Positions 1 to 12,599 of a stretch of 64,000 nt of DNA are shown here, in pieces; the first letter of the stretch is position 1, and each line of letters begins with the position of its first letter. Origin of the DNA: Tetraselmis striata (lineage: Eukaryota > Chlorophyta > Chlorodendrophyceae > Chlorodendrales > Chlorodendraceae). The DNA lies in the NCBI GenBank assembly GCA_006384855.1, contig VCJN01001090.1:1-64000 (forward strand), read 5' to 3'. The notes under the pieces are model-generated. The model was not told the origin of the DNA and ran no database searches. It saw only the letters and a program-made list of their open reading frames with translations. Both the position numbers and the translations under genes were made by a program.

Positions 1-555
1 TCGGCGGGCGCAGATGAGCAAGGCGCAGCGGGCGAGGGTACCACCCTGCCTCGCCCTGAGACTGCCCAAGCCCTCGAGTCCTCTGTACCCCGATGCCCCA
101 TAGCCACAGACAGTTTGGCCAGTCACCCTGTCATAGTGCTATCACGTGTGTGGCTTGCTGCAGCTGCTTCCCCCGGGGGGGGGAGCGGAATCGCTTCGGG
201 CGCTTGGTGAGCAATGTCCCATCCTTAGTTGCCGTAGCTGCACACGCAAGGCAGCCAGTCAACAACTCTTGCGGTAACGCTACCCTCCCTGTAGGAGCAT
301 GTGGCGGGCGGTCGGGGGTATCATTGGAGCGCCACTGCGCCAACGCTGAGAAAACAGCAGTGCGGAACCAGCAACGTTTATGAACCCCTTCGCCTCCATT
401 CCCAGTGGGATCCCATGCAAGTTGGTGGATGCCATGGGCTCGGCCGGAATTTCAAGGGAATGTGTGTTTGTGGTGGTATTGGTGGTGTGGTGGTAGGAGA
501 CTCTTTTGCTCGACCTGCGGCTGAGCTGACAGACCTCGCGGTTGTGTCGCTTTGA
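1..555. other. No gene resolved; probably upstream intron/exon sequence of AUG5
   Basis: No reading frame here shows recognisable protein similarity. The AUG5/HAUS5 gene begins to be readable at about 556 without its amino-terminal calponin-like region. That part should therefore lie in unresolved small exons here or to the left of the window. A short G run lies at 175-183. Confidence 0.4.
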
Positions 556-2766
556 AGGCGTAATTGCCCTGCGTGCGGAGGTTGAGCGGGCGCGGGCGGA
601 GGTGCAGGACCTCCGCGCTGCGGTGGAGATGGAGGCGGTGGGGCTGGCGGCAGCGGAGGCGGGCTCTTCGGCGCAGCGCCGCGGAAGCGGAGGATGTGGA
701 GACGCGCGCCGCGCTGCTGTCAGCCTGGGCAGGGCGGCTGGACCGCGCGGGGGCGGCGCTGCGCGCCCGTCGCGAGGGTGTCGCCGGCGAGGTGGCATCC
801 GCTCAAGCAGCGGTGGCCTTGGCGAGTGACCGGGACGGCGCAGACGGGGAGCTGGTGGCTTCTCAGGCAGCCACCGCCGCGGTCGCTGCCGCTTGCGACG
901 TTGTGGAGGCAGAGCTGCGGCAGGCCGTGGCGGCGCGCTGCCCCGCCTTTGCGGCTAGCGGCGAAGCCGCCTTTGTGAGCCAGCCAGGCTGCGCCTGCTC
1001 GCTCGAGGATGTGGCCCTGCCGCGCGCCGCGGCTGAGGCTGCGGCCTCGGCGCTTTCCGGCAGTGGCGCGATGGGTGTGCTCAGCGGCGCGGCAGCGGTG
1101 GCGGCTGCGGCGAGCGCGCGCTTGGCGACCGCCACCTCGGAGCTCGATTTGGGACGCGATGCGCTCGCGCTGTTGGCGAGCCACGGGCGCGATGGCCATC
1201 AGGTGAGCGACAAGTGTGTGGATGCCCGTCTGCGCCTGCTGCTGGCCTGTAGTGATAGAGAAAAAGCGTCAACCTGCTGCCATGCTTGGAACCAAATAGA
1301 GACCCGACTGGGTTAGGCGCCGTCGACAGCCTATGATGCGCTGCCACCGAAACTACGAGAATTAATGAATCAAAGTCCCGACGACCACACATCGTTCCTG
1401 CGAACCGCGAGCAGCTTGTGGCCTCGGCGACACATACTTGGTCTCCCAGACTAAAGCTCGCCGGGGCTCACCATCCACGCTCGTTTGCGTCCTTATCCTC
1501 GTCCCCGACTCGGCGCGCTCCACAGTATCGCCGATCGGGCGCGCACGCCGCGTGATGGGTTGTGAACCGTGCGATAGTAGATTGGCAGACGGCGCCGCTT
1601 TAGGGGCTGCCAACGACGCTGGCCAGCACCGCAGCTGGCTCGGCTTGGCGCACATACCGGCAGCTGGCGAGGCCCTGACGCACTTGGACCCGCGGTCGGG
1701 TAGGCGGACGAGGATGCAGACAAGGAGAACCGGCCGGGCGGTCAGTCGGGAGGGCCGCTCGCCGCCCCGCGCGCGCTGCTGCGTCGCCAACAGCAGCAGC
1801 ACGTGGCCGCCTTTCTGTCGACGCAAGCGGCTCGAAACGCCTCAGCGGCGGCGCGCCGCCGGCTGGAAGGAGCTCGCTGCCAGCGCGGCCGGCGACGAGG
1901 TGCTCGCCTGTGGTCTCGCCGCGGCACGTGTGGCAGCGCAGCGTGCGGCCGTTGAGGCCCTGCAGCGCGAGGCGGCGGCGCTTCACGAGGCGGCGGCGAA
2001 CGCCGATCACCAGGCAGCCGAGTTGCGCCAGAAGAAGGAGCGCATCGGCGCCTTCCGAGCTCGAGACGAGTGCCTCGACCTAGCCATCGCCGCGACCCGC
2101 CGCTACTGTCTCACCTCCGGCAAGGTGACCGACTGACCGCCTTTGGTTTCTCAACATAGTGCACAGCAGGGCTTTCCATGTTATGATAATCGCGAGTTGA
2201 CAATATGATAACCCGCCGCACATCCGTGACAGTAAATTCGATACGAATTCATACGAAAAGCTTGGAGGAGAGACCCTGCTCGGAGTGTTGATACTTCCTT
2301 ATTTATGATAGCCGCCAGCGTGTCTCTTATGTGGTGGTTGCTGAGCTGGTGACGTATGAATGTGTACTGCAGAGGCTGGTGCTGGACTGCTCCGCCCTGA
2401 ACACGCGAGTCGGTGAGGACGTCGTGCGCAACACGGCCTGCCTGCAGCAGAGCGCCAAGCGCATGCAGGGCGTCGTGGCAAAGGAGCTGTCCGAGTTCCA
2501 GGTGGGCAATCCTCTGTCACAGCTGTCAGTGGCGAAGGGGGCTGCCGCCCTTTGCCTGCTATTCCTGGCCAAGCGCCTCCCGCTGCTGGCTGCGTTCATG
2601 CAACTCACACCGAACATGCGTCTGTAGGGCGTCGAGCTGCGCAGCATCCCCTCCCTGTCAGCAGCCGCAGAGCCAGCAGAGTGGCCCCAGGGCAGGAATG
2701 CTGCGGAGTGCTCCCCCCAGCTGCTGCTGCAGCGCGCGGAGGCCGCGTTCGTGGTGTGTGTCCCCC

Positions 2767-2797
<31 letters not shown>

Positions 2798-3053
2798 AAA
2801 AAAAACTCACGTACCACTATCTCCGATCACCAAACATTCTTCACTGTGGGCACGTCTGATGGATGTACCAATGCAGACAGATTCATTCCAGCCAGCGCCA
2901 ACAACAAGCAACGTCGCCGGGCGCAATTGCAGTATACAGACTCATACGGCCGCCAACATTCCGCCACACAGCCACGCCATTGCACAACCCACAGCGTGGC
3001 TATCTATGCGATAAAGAACGCCTTGTGGCGCTGCTAGCAAATGTGTGTGTGTG

Positions 3054-3097
<44 letters not shown>

Positions 3098-4126
3098 TAT
3101 CAGATATGCAAGCATCTTAGACACACAATTTACTCTATGCGCATTTTAACATGGGTATCAACACATAGGGTGCATTTTTCTCATCCTGGCCACTATTTAT
3201 GTACATGAACGACAACTAGATGTGCAAGTTGTATGCTATTCATATATTGACAAGCCTGTGGCAGCCAGTTGCGGTGTTGCTATGCGCCTCGTTGGACTAC
3301 CTGAGGGGTCTAATATATGTTTATACCTATTGCCTAAACACCGCCTCAAATGGTTGTTTCTAGTGACGGCGTGCTGTATACTGACGACGAGACGACATTA
3401 TGCACTATTATTTACTACAAAGGGATGGACTTCCTGTTAGTACTGATATGACGCGCAACTTAACAGAATGAGTGGTTGAGGGGGTAGCAATTAATACGTA
3501 TATTTAGTTGACAAGCCACTTTGCCATCATCACATGGTTACGAGGCACGGATGAGTTGCGAGCGCAGACTGATATTTCGCCTTGTTTATTGCTAGGCCGC
3601 GGGGCAGCCGGGCGCGAGCGACCCGCTCGCCGAGGTGTTCGCCGCCGCCATGAACAACGGGCAGCCCGCCATGGCGGTCAGGGCGCCCGACGAGCTGCTG
3701 CCGAGCGCGGCTCAGCGTCTTCAGACCGTCGAGGGCACGCTGTGGGCGGTCGCGCAAGACAGCGTTGCGCTGGCGAAGAAAGAGGCCGCGGAGCACGCCG
3801 AAGCGGCCGCGGACCTGGCTGCGAGGGGCGAGTCGCACCGCGCGGCGCTCGCTGCACTGGAGGCGTCGGTGAACGAGGCGGCGGATGCCGGCCGCTCGGG
3901 CATCGAGCAGGCGGAGCAGGGACAGTCGGCCGTGGCCGACTGGTGGGAGCTGCCGGCGCTTGACTCGACGCCCTGGGTGACGGTGGACCGGGCGGACGGA
4001 GTCGTGCGTATCCGCCCCGTGCGAGAGCACGGGCAGCCGGAAGAGGAGCCGACCGAGCTTGACTGGACCGCTAGGCAATGGCAGAGCCACATGAACAGCC
4101 TCGTGTCCCAGCTCACCAGTCTGTAG
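556..4126 (+). CDS. AUG5: Augmin complex subunit 5 (AUG5/HAUS5-like), 5' end not found
   Basis: Augmin recruits gamma-tubulin to existing microtubules and drives branching nucleation in spindles and phragmoplasts. Exons I can support are about 556-1202, about 1789-2124, 2373-2501, 2628-2753 and 3608-4126, all joined in phase 0 at GT/AG sites. Segments line up in order with plant AUG5 as I remember it: the CDVVEAELRQAVAARCPAF block, the QQHVAAFLSTQ block, QKKERIGAFRARDE, PGASDPLAEV and the carboxy-terminal tail DWWELPALDSTPWVTVD (plant WWEQPA...DWVTVDG). Most of the protein is alanine-rich coiled coil. Within the first exon (near 670) and the second (near 1857) the coding frame appears to change by one base; these may be assembly indels or real lesions. 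The last intron starts with GTGTGTGT and then a run of about 27 C. The amino-terminal calponin-homology-like part was not found. Confidence 0.75.
2761..2806. repeat. Poly-C then poly-A tract in an AUG5 intron
   Basis: About 27 C are followed by about 18 A, starting eight bases after the splice donor of the 2628-2753 exon. This matches the intron-start poly-C pattern in the neighbouring CWC22 gene. Confidence 0.9.
3042..3097. repeat. (GT)n microsatellite
   Basis: Dinucleotide GT repeat of about 55 bp with one interruption, inside the last AUG5 intron. Confidence 0.95.
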
Positions 4127-5026
4127 TGGCAGTGAGTGGTTGGGCGGGAACCCCGCGCGAGGCTGCGCACACTCCTGAATTAAAAGTCGTAATGGACATA
4201 TATGTATTATGCGATGCTACGGCCCGTCGCCGCCTGCAGCCCCTTGCTTATGTGTACACAACTAGCCCCCCCTTCTTCTAAAACTCGCTGGATGATGCAT
4301 GATTTATTATGATTAGGGGGTGTATGCGATGCAATGCGTGCCGAGGCATCCACTGATTCGCTTCCCTCTTGGGAAAAAATCAGAAGTGCACGTGCTCGCA
4401 ACACCACTGGTCCCCTGCACGGATCCAAGTGCAGAACGATAACGGAATCACAGGCAATCCCTGCCTCCACGATCAATTAAAAACTTCTATGAACTAAACG
4501 TACACCCTCACACCAGACAACCTATCCGCTGCCATGACCCAGGCCAAAACATTCCCTGGTAACTGATGCTGCTAAGCATGCGAACGGATCGCCACACACA
4601 CTTTTCCAGGCCTATGGCATTTGGGCTAACGAATGGGTATTTCTAACTACAATCAGATCCGAATGATAATCCAGTATCTCATGCGGTGCACTGTGGGTGC
4701 TGCGCGGCGCAGTGTGCATGCATTCCGTGTGATGTCCAGATCAAGGCAGTCGCGATGGCATCATCATGCGCACATGCCCCTGAATAGCATGTCCATTTGT
4801 CCAACAAACTTGCAAGACACACGCCGGCACAGCCCGGCCTAGGTGCGGCGGTCAGCAGGGACACCCCACCCCTTCCCATCAGCTGCCGGCAGACAGGCAC
4901 TGTAGCCTAGGACCGTACGGCCATGAACACGCCACCCTTTCCGCCCTCCGAGTCGAGCTGTCAATCCTGAGAGGGGGGTGGGGGGGGGGGGGGGGGGGGG
5001 GCGCAGGTGGCGCTCCTCAGTAGCCC
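4127..5026. other. Convergent 3' regions of AUG5 and CWC22
   Basis: No coding sequence is seen. The two genes converge here, so it should hold both 3' UTRs. A G run of about 30 bases, broken once, lies at 4972-5001, about 25 bases past the CWC22 stop (C-rich on the CWC22 sense strand). Confidence 0.6.
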
Positions 5027-8000
5027 TCACTTTCGGCGCTTGCGGGACGCGTGGCGGCCAGAGTCGCGGCTGGCGGAGCGCTTCCTGCGGGAGGACTCCC
5101 TCCTGGGGGGCGACTCGGGCTCGCTGTCGCTGCTGTCACTGCTGCTGCTGTCGCTCCCGCTGCTGCTGCTGCTGCTCCCTGAGTCCGAGTCACTGTCGCT
5201 GTCCGAGTCGCTGTCCGAGTCACTGTCCGAATCGCTGTCGGAGACGTCCTTCTGCTGCATGATCAGCTTGGGGATGTTCTTAAGGTACTCGCGCGGCGTG
5301 TCGGTGAGGCCGCCCAGGCCGATGGAGGTGAAGAAGTTGATAGCAAAGCGCAGGTTGCGCGGCAGGTCCTTGGGGAAAAGCCCTGCGACCCACTCCTGGC
5401 AGGAGGGATCGTTCAGGCGCTCGTTGAGCTTGATGAGGCCCAGGTTCTCGGACAGCTCCTGGAACAGGATTTTGACAAAGATGCGCGAGGAGGAGGTGGT
5501 GTCGTCCTCTGTCAGGCGGATGTTGGACATAACCGCCCAGGAGAGCGCGTCCGTGCCCAGCAGGTGCGCAAACAGCTTGGCCGTGTTGCGCAGCTTGCTT
5601 GTCTCCAGGCGGTGGATGAGCGCATACTGCCGCTGGAAGGCGTCCTCAAAGATCTCCTGGTAGGTGCGGTTCAGGTAGCAGAAGCGCTGCGCCAGCAGGC
5701 CATAGTAGCGCATGTAGGTGCGCTCCTGCAGCCGCGGGTGGGCGCCACGTAGACGCAGCAGTCAGAGAATACAGATGGGGTGTCACAGGATACAACAGAC
5801 TGGGAGGGAGACGCAGAGAAAGGACACGGGCTTAAAAGCACAGGGCATGGCTATAAGGCGCCATCGCCACACCCCCGTGATGTGTAGCCAGAGATTCCGC
5901 AGTACCGCAGGGCGGTTATGATAAATAGTTGAGGGCTGTGCATGCTGGGTGTTGAGTCCTGACTGAGCCGCCCGTACATGAGCACAGCCAAGTACTATAA
6001 GCAGGGAGGGGTGTCCATGGCTCGGCGCATGAGCCGATTCAACTGTCCGATTCAGAGGCCAGACTGAATCGGCAGCCCTATCCGTGGCCACGGCTACTAC
6101 AAGCAGCGGGCCTTTGCGTCCGTGGCATACTTCCGAGGAGTTCTATGCCAGCTGCCAAAACATACGAAAATCCACAAACTTGTGACGACTTATTGGACTT
6201 AGACTCATGCTTGCTGATGCCGCACTGGAACACCACTTCTTTGACTTTGAACGTTTAAGGGCAGGGAAGCCTGGCCCATCGACGCGCCTATCTGTTTTGT
6301 TGGCACGGCGCTCTTTGGGTAGGGAAGGTGGGAAGGAGGGAGAAGGGGGGGGGGGGGGGGAAGTAGGGCAGGCGCACCTGTGAGGCGCACTCGATCATCA
6401 TGGTAACCAGCTCCACCTCCTGGCCGGGAGCCAGCTGGATCTTCAGCAGCTTGTGGCCGCACTCCTCAAAGTCCAGGCTGGACATGATGGTAAGGTAGAT
6501 GGTGCGGCGCAGGTTGACCAGGTTGGTCTGCGTTGCGTCAGTGATCTTCTGCTGCGTGGGTGCCGCCGCCGCCCCTGGCTTGTTCGCGTACGCGTCCTCG
6601 TCGTCGCTCGACTCCTCATCGCTGTCGCCCTCGTCGCCGCTCTCATCGTCGTCGTCGTCATCGTCGTCACCCAGGATCTCCTTCTTGATGGCCTCGTACT
6701 CCTCCTCATGCTGCTGGTACTCGGGGTCTACCTTGAACACATCCAGGCCGGTTGTGGCCTGCACCTCTGAGTCCAGGGACAGCTCGTGGGTGATCTGGTC
6801 CTCCGCCTCCACCAGGTCCAGCGAGGCCGGGACTGCGGGGTGCCCAGATGCGTCAAAGCCGGCTTTGCGCACGGCAAACAGGCCCTCGATCATGAACTGC
6901 ACGCGCTTGTCAATCTCGCCCTCGTGAAGGATGCCGCGGAAGCGCTCGAACACCGAGTGGAGGCCCTGCAGCCAGCAGCGGGACGCACGAGCACACAGGC
7001 ACCTCAGCCCCCCCCCCCCCTCTTCTATGAGGCCACACTTCTATGAGGACACAACAGCGCATAACAACACCTACCGGTAGTGAAACTTCGTCGCCTGCCG
7101 CCGCGCAGCTCACTGCAAACGGAAACCCGTGTACCTTATACTCTGTTGAGAAGCTTAACCATTCTAAAGCTAGAGTACTAGTAAGCGGGCAGCCAGGAAT
7201 CGTAGCTTCCGCTTCATTTGGCATCGCGGCTTCGGTCCCGGTACAAATACTACACTTATCTGTAACGTGCATGCACATTCTTGCGTACCTTACGCATGGC
7301 ACACAATCACATGTGCACACCTTATGCACAGTATCCTTCTGATAGTTCTGGTACCTAATCCTGTTTGAGCCAGATACGGCGACATCCGGTAATTATATTC
7401 CGAGTTGCAGTACCCCCCCCCCCCCCCCCCCCCCCGGCTTCCAAGCAAACAATACCTATTAGTGCCACAAGCCCCAAACGGTGCTCCATCATACTTTGAC
7501 TGCGTGATCGTGGAGCGGCAACCGACCCTGCCAAACATGCATGAGGCGTAAAGGGGGAGGGGGAGGAGGGAGGGGGGGGGGGGGGGGGGGCACCTGTGGG
7601 GACAGCTCTGATAGGCTGGCGCCCACCTCCTTGACAAAGCCCACCTACGCGCCGCCAGCAGAAGCAAATCCGCCATTAGAGCTCGCCGGACGGTGCACCA
7701 CCAGGCCCCCACTGCCATGATTTGCGGCCCTCACATGCCCCGTCTGGATGATGCGCGCAGAATACTCATCCATGGGCGTACGAATGTTTGCGGAGAGGGT
7801 TGCCAATTGCACACGCGGGTGCTGGTATGGACCCTGCCTGCCTCCCTTGCTTCACCCCCAGAGATGCCCAGGCACGTACCGCGACTTCCACGCTGTCATC
7901 AGAGGGCGTCTCCAGCAGCAGCATCAGCATTTCCAGCGCAAGCAGCTCATGCGCCACCTGGACAAGGAGGTTGCCACAGACGGCACAGGGAAAAAAGAGG

Positions 8001-10395
8001 GAAAGGGGGGGGGGGGGGGGGGGGGGGGGGTTTAGCACAGGTCCCGCCCAGCGGGTTGGCGATCAACAGTTCCAGATAGCTAACCCACCCCCACCCCCCT
8101 CCCCCCCCCCCCGCAAATACCACTTCAGATACCGACGGATCCCTAAGGTGCCACAGCGTCGTTCTCAAATTGTGGTTGCACCTTACGTCAGAAGATTCGC
8201 TATCTATTTGGTGAACTTTCATACATATATATGATCTCTGGCAGGCAGGGTGCACATTCTCAGTGGTTTTCTTATCAATGGGTTGGCACCCGTAACTGCT
8301 GAATCTGGCCAGGGCTCCACTGCCGTCAATAATCATGTATGCAAAACATGTAGCGTGAGAGGCCAAGATGAAACCTCAAACCCCAGAGCTGGTGCAGGAT
8401 CAACCGGCCAGTTTGCAGGAGCGCAGAGCACATGCCCCACACACAGCTAGCAAGGCTCACAGCAACATCGTGCCCTCTCCTGGTGGTCAAACATCGTGCG
8501 CGGTCATGAGGACTGGGCTAATGAAGGCACCCCCCCCCCCCAAAAACCCTAACTGTTGCCCCATTTGCTCGTCCTGCTGCGCCGGCTTCCCATCCCCCGC
8601 ACTCTCCTTGCAAATGTATACATGTATACATAGCATAGCATAGCATAGCATAGCATAGCATAGCATAGCATAGCATTGCATTGCATAGCATAGCATAGCA
8701 TAGCATAGCATAGCATAGCATAGCATAGCATAGCATGGCAAGGTGTGCACGGGCAGGCGTGCGCGGGGTGTGGGTTGGCGCCACACCTGCTGGTTCACTA
8801 GGTGCCCGATCATCTTGGTGGCCGCCAGGCACACGGCCTTGTCATTGCGCTTGTAGGCGCGGCGGAACTGCGGCCAGGGATGGGCAGGGGGCCGACTTAG
8901 CGCACCGTGGCAATGCTGCCCGTACAGAGGCTCACAGTGGCCAGCTCGCAGAGCATTGAGAGGCAGGGAGTTGACAGAGAAGGGGGCGAGGGAGGAGGGG
9001 AGGAGGGGCGAGGGAGGAGGGGAGGAGGGGCGTGGGGGGGGGGGGGGGGGGGACCTGGAGGATGACACGGCTAAGCAGGAGCTCCCCGATCTCGGGGAAC
9101 TTGGTGTTGATGACCGCGACCAGCGCGGCGTAGACGGGCGTGAAGGCCGGCGACGCCATCTGGGACTTCATCACCGAGCGGCAGAACAGGCCGCGCCCCC
9201 TCACCAGGTTCTGCCGTGCCGGAAGCATCCCACCATCAGCGTGCTGGCCGTGCAGGGGGACACGGCGGCGGTGGGGAGGGGGGGGGGGGGGGGGGTGGAG
9301 AGGCATCACCTCGGAAAACATCTCCGGCAGAATGTGCTTCACGTTTGAGGCATTGACCTTGTTCACCAGGCCGTTGATGCTCTTGCGCAGCGCGTCCCAC
9401 GTCATGCGCTGGTACTCCGCCGACGTGCGGTCCTCGCACTCCTTCATCATCTGCGCCAGCTTGAAGGGCGGGATGTACACGCCACCCGCTTTGCCAGGCG
9501 CTGGTGGCTTGCGGGCGGCCGCCGCCTCTGTGGGTTTGTCCTGCCCATTCTCCCCGCCCTGCGCGCCCCAGCCCATGACTCACTCAGTGGCTGCACCGGG
9601 GGGGGGGGGGGGAGGGGGGAATGGAGACGAGAACGAATACAGACACAGCCATGGGCAGCAGTAGTGGCAGCTGCACGTGGCCCAGGCAGTGGACACGTGC
9701 ATCATGACTATGGGGATCAACAGAGGCATGGATCCATGAATATGGGCTCCTACTCGTGCAGCGGCATATGGGACAGACCGCAACATGAGCATCGGAATGA
9801 GCATGAGCATAGATATTGCTTTTGCCGCGGTAAGCTGAACCTAACCTTCACCTGTCCGTAACGCAAGGACCGTACTTGCGGTCTGCCGTGGAAGGGGGGG
9901 GGGGGGGGGGGGGGCAGCGCAGCACACCTCAGCTGGCGGGCCCTCCTTGGTTGGCGGCTCGCGCTCCTCGCTGCGCCGGGTGCCTCCCCCGCCTCCTGCG
10001 GTGCCCTGGTACTGCATGCCCCCTCGGCCGCGGGGTCCTCCGGACGGCCTGTCATGGCTATCATCACCCCTGTCGCGGCGGTCACCGCCCCTGTCGCGGC
10101 GGTCGTCGTCCCGCTCGCGGCGGGCATCGCCCCGCTCCCGGTCCCCATCGCGGCGGCCCCGCCGGCGATCTTCCGCCTCCGCCGACCTGTCCCGCCCGCG
10201 GCTCTCCTCTCGTCCGCGGCGCTCGTCTTCGCGCAGCGGGCGCACCTCGCCCCCGCGGGGCGAGAGCGGCGACGCCTGCCGGCGTCTCCCCGGGCTGCTG
10301 GGGCGCCTCCTACGGGCGTCGCCGCTGTCTGAGCTACTGCCAGAGCCGGCGCTGTCGCTGCTACTGTCGCTGGAGGAGGAACGGCGGCGAGGCAT
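5027..10395 (-). CDS. CWC22: Pre-mRNA-splicing factor CWC22 homologue (eight exons)
   Basis: CWC22 escorts eIF4A3 to the spliceosome and is needed for splicing and exon-junction-complex loading. Exons on the minus strand are 10395-9928, 9558-9310, 9210-9055, 8867-8787, 7957-7880, 7644-7594, 6965-6378 and 5725-5027, with every intron GT-AG and phase 0, giving about 789 residues. The order is an RS/RD-rich amino end, the MIF4G domain ([71 protein letters not shown]), an acidic D/E linker, the MA3 domain ([49 protein letters not shown]) and an SD-repeat then basic tail. These blocks match human CWC22 closely. The start is the first ATG of the RS exon. Five of seven introns carry 16-21 C within 2-17 bases of the donor. 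Another intron holds a pentanucleotide microsatellite. The gene looks intact. Confidence 0.95.
8632..8735. repeat. (TAGCA)n microsatellite in CWC22 intron 4
   Basis: Roughly twenty tandem copies of a 5-bp unit, two of them with a T-for-A variant. Confidence 0.95.
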
Positions 10396-10465
10396 CGCGG
10401 CGGCGGGAACGGGCTCCCACCCGGGAGCAGGGCACAGCCAGGAAGGGGAGAGGAGAGGCGGCGGG

Positions 10466-10501
<36 letters not shown>

Positions 10502-10925
10502 TGGCCGCCGCCGATCTGAGCCGGGCAGGTGGGACTCAAGCCGGTGAGGCGCAACGGACGGCCCCCGCGGCGGCAAATCTCGGCCTGCTGATGGGATGGC
10601 CAAGGATGACTCCCTCCTACCGCGGGGTGAAGGGTGCGGGAACAGGGTAATCACGGCGCCGATGTGATGGGTCCTGTCCCACGGGTCCCTATTACCTAGC
10701 GCTGCTGCTTCTGTGCGTGCTCGCCCCGCCGCCCCGCTCCGCGAGATGCGCCCAGCCCGAGAGGGCCGGGTGGGCGCTGGCGGCGGTGCCCGCAGCCCTA
10801 GCGGCGCGCGGGATTTCGGTGCAGTTAAGCAGTACTTTGATGCAGTATATTTCCGGGGCAGCAGCCTGCCAACCGTATCAAGCGTATGCCGCGATGGAAG
10901 TGGGATAGGGGTTTTACAGGGTACC
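10396..10925. other. CWC22 upstream region, no gene seen
   Basis: This contains a G run of about 30 at 10468-10498 and otherwise GC-rich sequence without a convincing reading frame. It should hold the CWC22 promoter and 5' UTR. No TATA-like motif stands out. Confidence 0.4.
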
Positions 10926-11035
10926 AGTATCGCGACTTCTGGGGAACTGCCCTTTTTGTAATTCACACCAGTATCGCGACTTCTGGGGAACTGCCCTTTT
11001 TGTAATTCACACCAGTATCGCGACTTCTTCCTCCC
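10926..11035 (+). repeat. 44-bp tandem repeat at the left edge of a mobile fragment
   Basis: A 44-bp unit starts at 10926 and 10970 and begins again at 11014. Its core (ggggaactgccctttttgta) recurs at 12346-12365, beyond the right end of the adjacent coding fragment. Confidence 0.9.
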
Positions 11036-11040
11036 GCCAG

Positions 11041-12317
11041 TATGACCACTTCCTCAACGATGCTCATGGGTCGGACAGCTACGTCGCGGAGATGCGCGAG
11101 GCGTGGGGCCGCCTCCAAGCGGCTACTGCTGGCCATGTCGGCGACGCAGATGCGCGCCAAATGGAGCGGGAAGTGGAGGCTGCGTCGGGCTTGCAAAAGG
11201 AGCTGGCGGCATTTCTAGACCATGCCAACAACTCTCGGCTTCGAAATGAGGTGTGCGCTCTCCTTGCCACATGTAGGGAACGGATCTTGTTCAACCAGCT
11301 CGACGCGGCGTCAGGCATGTGGACAGTGGCCATCCCCACCGCGCGGACATCCATGACTCCGCATGAGCTGCTGCGGGAGGTCGCTGCCGGGTACTTCCTT
11401 CTGCCTAGCCCGTGCTTGGCCCCGGTGGTTGGGAGCCAGATCATTCTGCCCTCGACGGAGCACAACCCCGTCACTGTTGACCTATACGGCGACGCGCTCA
11501 TGAACCTCCCGGCGCCTGGAGACGCTCACTGGCGTGTACAGCACGACGCCATCGCATATGCCTTCCGCGATCACTGTGTTCACGACCTAAGTATCGTGGT
11601 ACGGCGGGAGGTGGATGACTTGTTCCAGCAGGCAGTGCCTCTCGGCAACACCGCACCCAGGGATGAACTCAAGGACCTAGTGCCGGACGCAGAGCTCTCC
11701 CTTCCGGCGTTCAACGTCGTGACCGGGAAGTTATGATCCCCGGCGGGAGCTTGAAGTCCACGCTGCTGGAGTTCAAGACTATGCGGTACGGGGTCAAGTA
11801 CATTGCAGTGCCCCGGGCCACGGTTGTGGATCGGTTTGAGCGCTCCCTGTGGGGCGACATACAACGGGGGTTGGCTGTGCGGGATGCGGCGTGGCACAAC
11901 ACGGAGCCCGGACAGAAGGGCCCTCTTCGAGACATCATGGATATGTCGGAGTACACGGGCATGGTCTTCGGCACAGTGGGTGAGGTGAGCAAGGGGGTGC
12001 ACCGCACAGTGCGTGGTATCGCATGCTTGGCTGCGGATCGGGGTGCCCTCTCATCGCGGGGCACTCGGTGCATTTCCCGGGCTCACAAGGAGGCCTTGCT
12101 CGCAAGAGATTTCCTCGGGGTCATGAGCTTGGTGGCCGCTCGAGAGCGCGCTCGCTGCCTCATCAGACGGCGCAGATTCGTCTGCCATCCCGTTGCTGAA
12201 GCTGCACAGCACGTCCGAGGATCACCCACACACACATGTGCACGCGTGTCCCGGTCTCTGAACCGTGTGCACATCACTCATCCATCCCGCCTTATGCGGG
12301 ATGCGAGCCGCTTTTAG
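11041..12317 (+). pseudogene. Repetitive-element protein fragment with PD...ExK nuclease-like signature
   Basis: An open frame from 11041 follows a pyrimidine-rich AG (acceptor-like) and runs to 11736. A second frame carries on from about 11718 to 12317, so there is an apparent one-base frame change near 11720; the two frames overlap as ATGA at 11733. The first frame has the block VDLYGDALMNLPAPG...HWRVQHDAI, reminiscent of the D-x-x-G-D...RHD region that follows reverse transcriptase in some non-LTR elements. It is followed by LVPDAELSLP and, in the second frame, LLEFKTMRYG. Together these give a PD...ExK arrangement typical of restriction-endonuclease-like folds. No reverse transcriptase lies next to it. 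The flanking repeats suggest a mobile or dispersed unit. The family assignment is inference; it could also be a host multigene family. Confidence 0.4.
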
Positions 12318-12590
12318 GCGGCTTCTTGTGTTGATTTTCTAATTCTGGGGAACTGCCCTTTTTGTAATTCACACCAGAACCAGTATCTGGAGATGCGGGA
12401 TGCATCCTCATGCGGGATGCGGGCCGCTTTTACGCACCTTGATGTGTTGATTTTCTAGCACTACTTATTTTAGCAGTGATTTCCTGATATCGCCTTCTGC
12501 TGCTAATAGCTCATGTATTAAATTTACTTTTCGCAGTAGGTGGACTTGTTACTGTCCTTTTTGTAATTCACACCACCATCTGGAGATGCC
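12318..12590 (+). repeat. Repeated 3' tail of the fragment
   Basis: A segment with the core gatgcgagccgcttttaggc near 12300 recurs in altered form near 12413. The core of the 44-bp repeat from 10926 appears again at 12346, and a shortened form at 12552. No coding sequence. Confidence 0.7.
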
Positions 12591-12599
12591 GGCATTGCC

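Noticed and set aside
8932-9576. Long proline-rich frames across CWC22 introns
   Set aside because: They arise from reading through poly-C intron starts; the exon borders and protein similarity stop at the GT donors.
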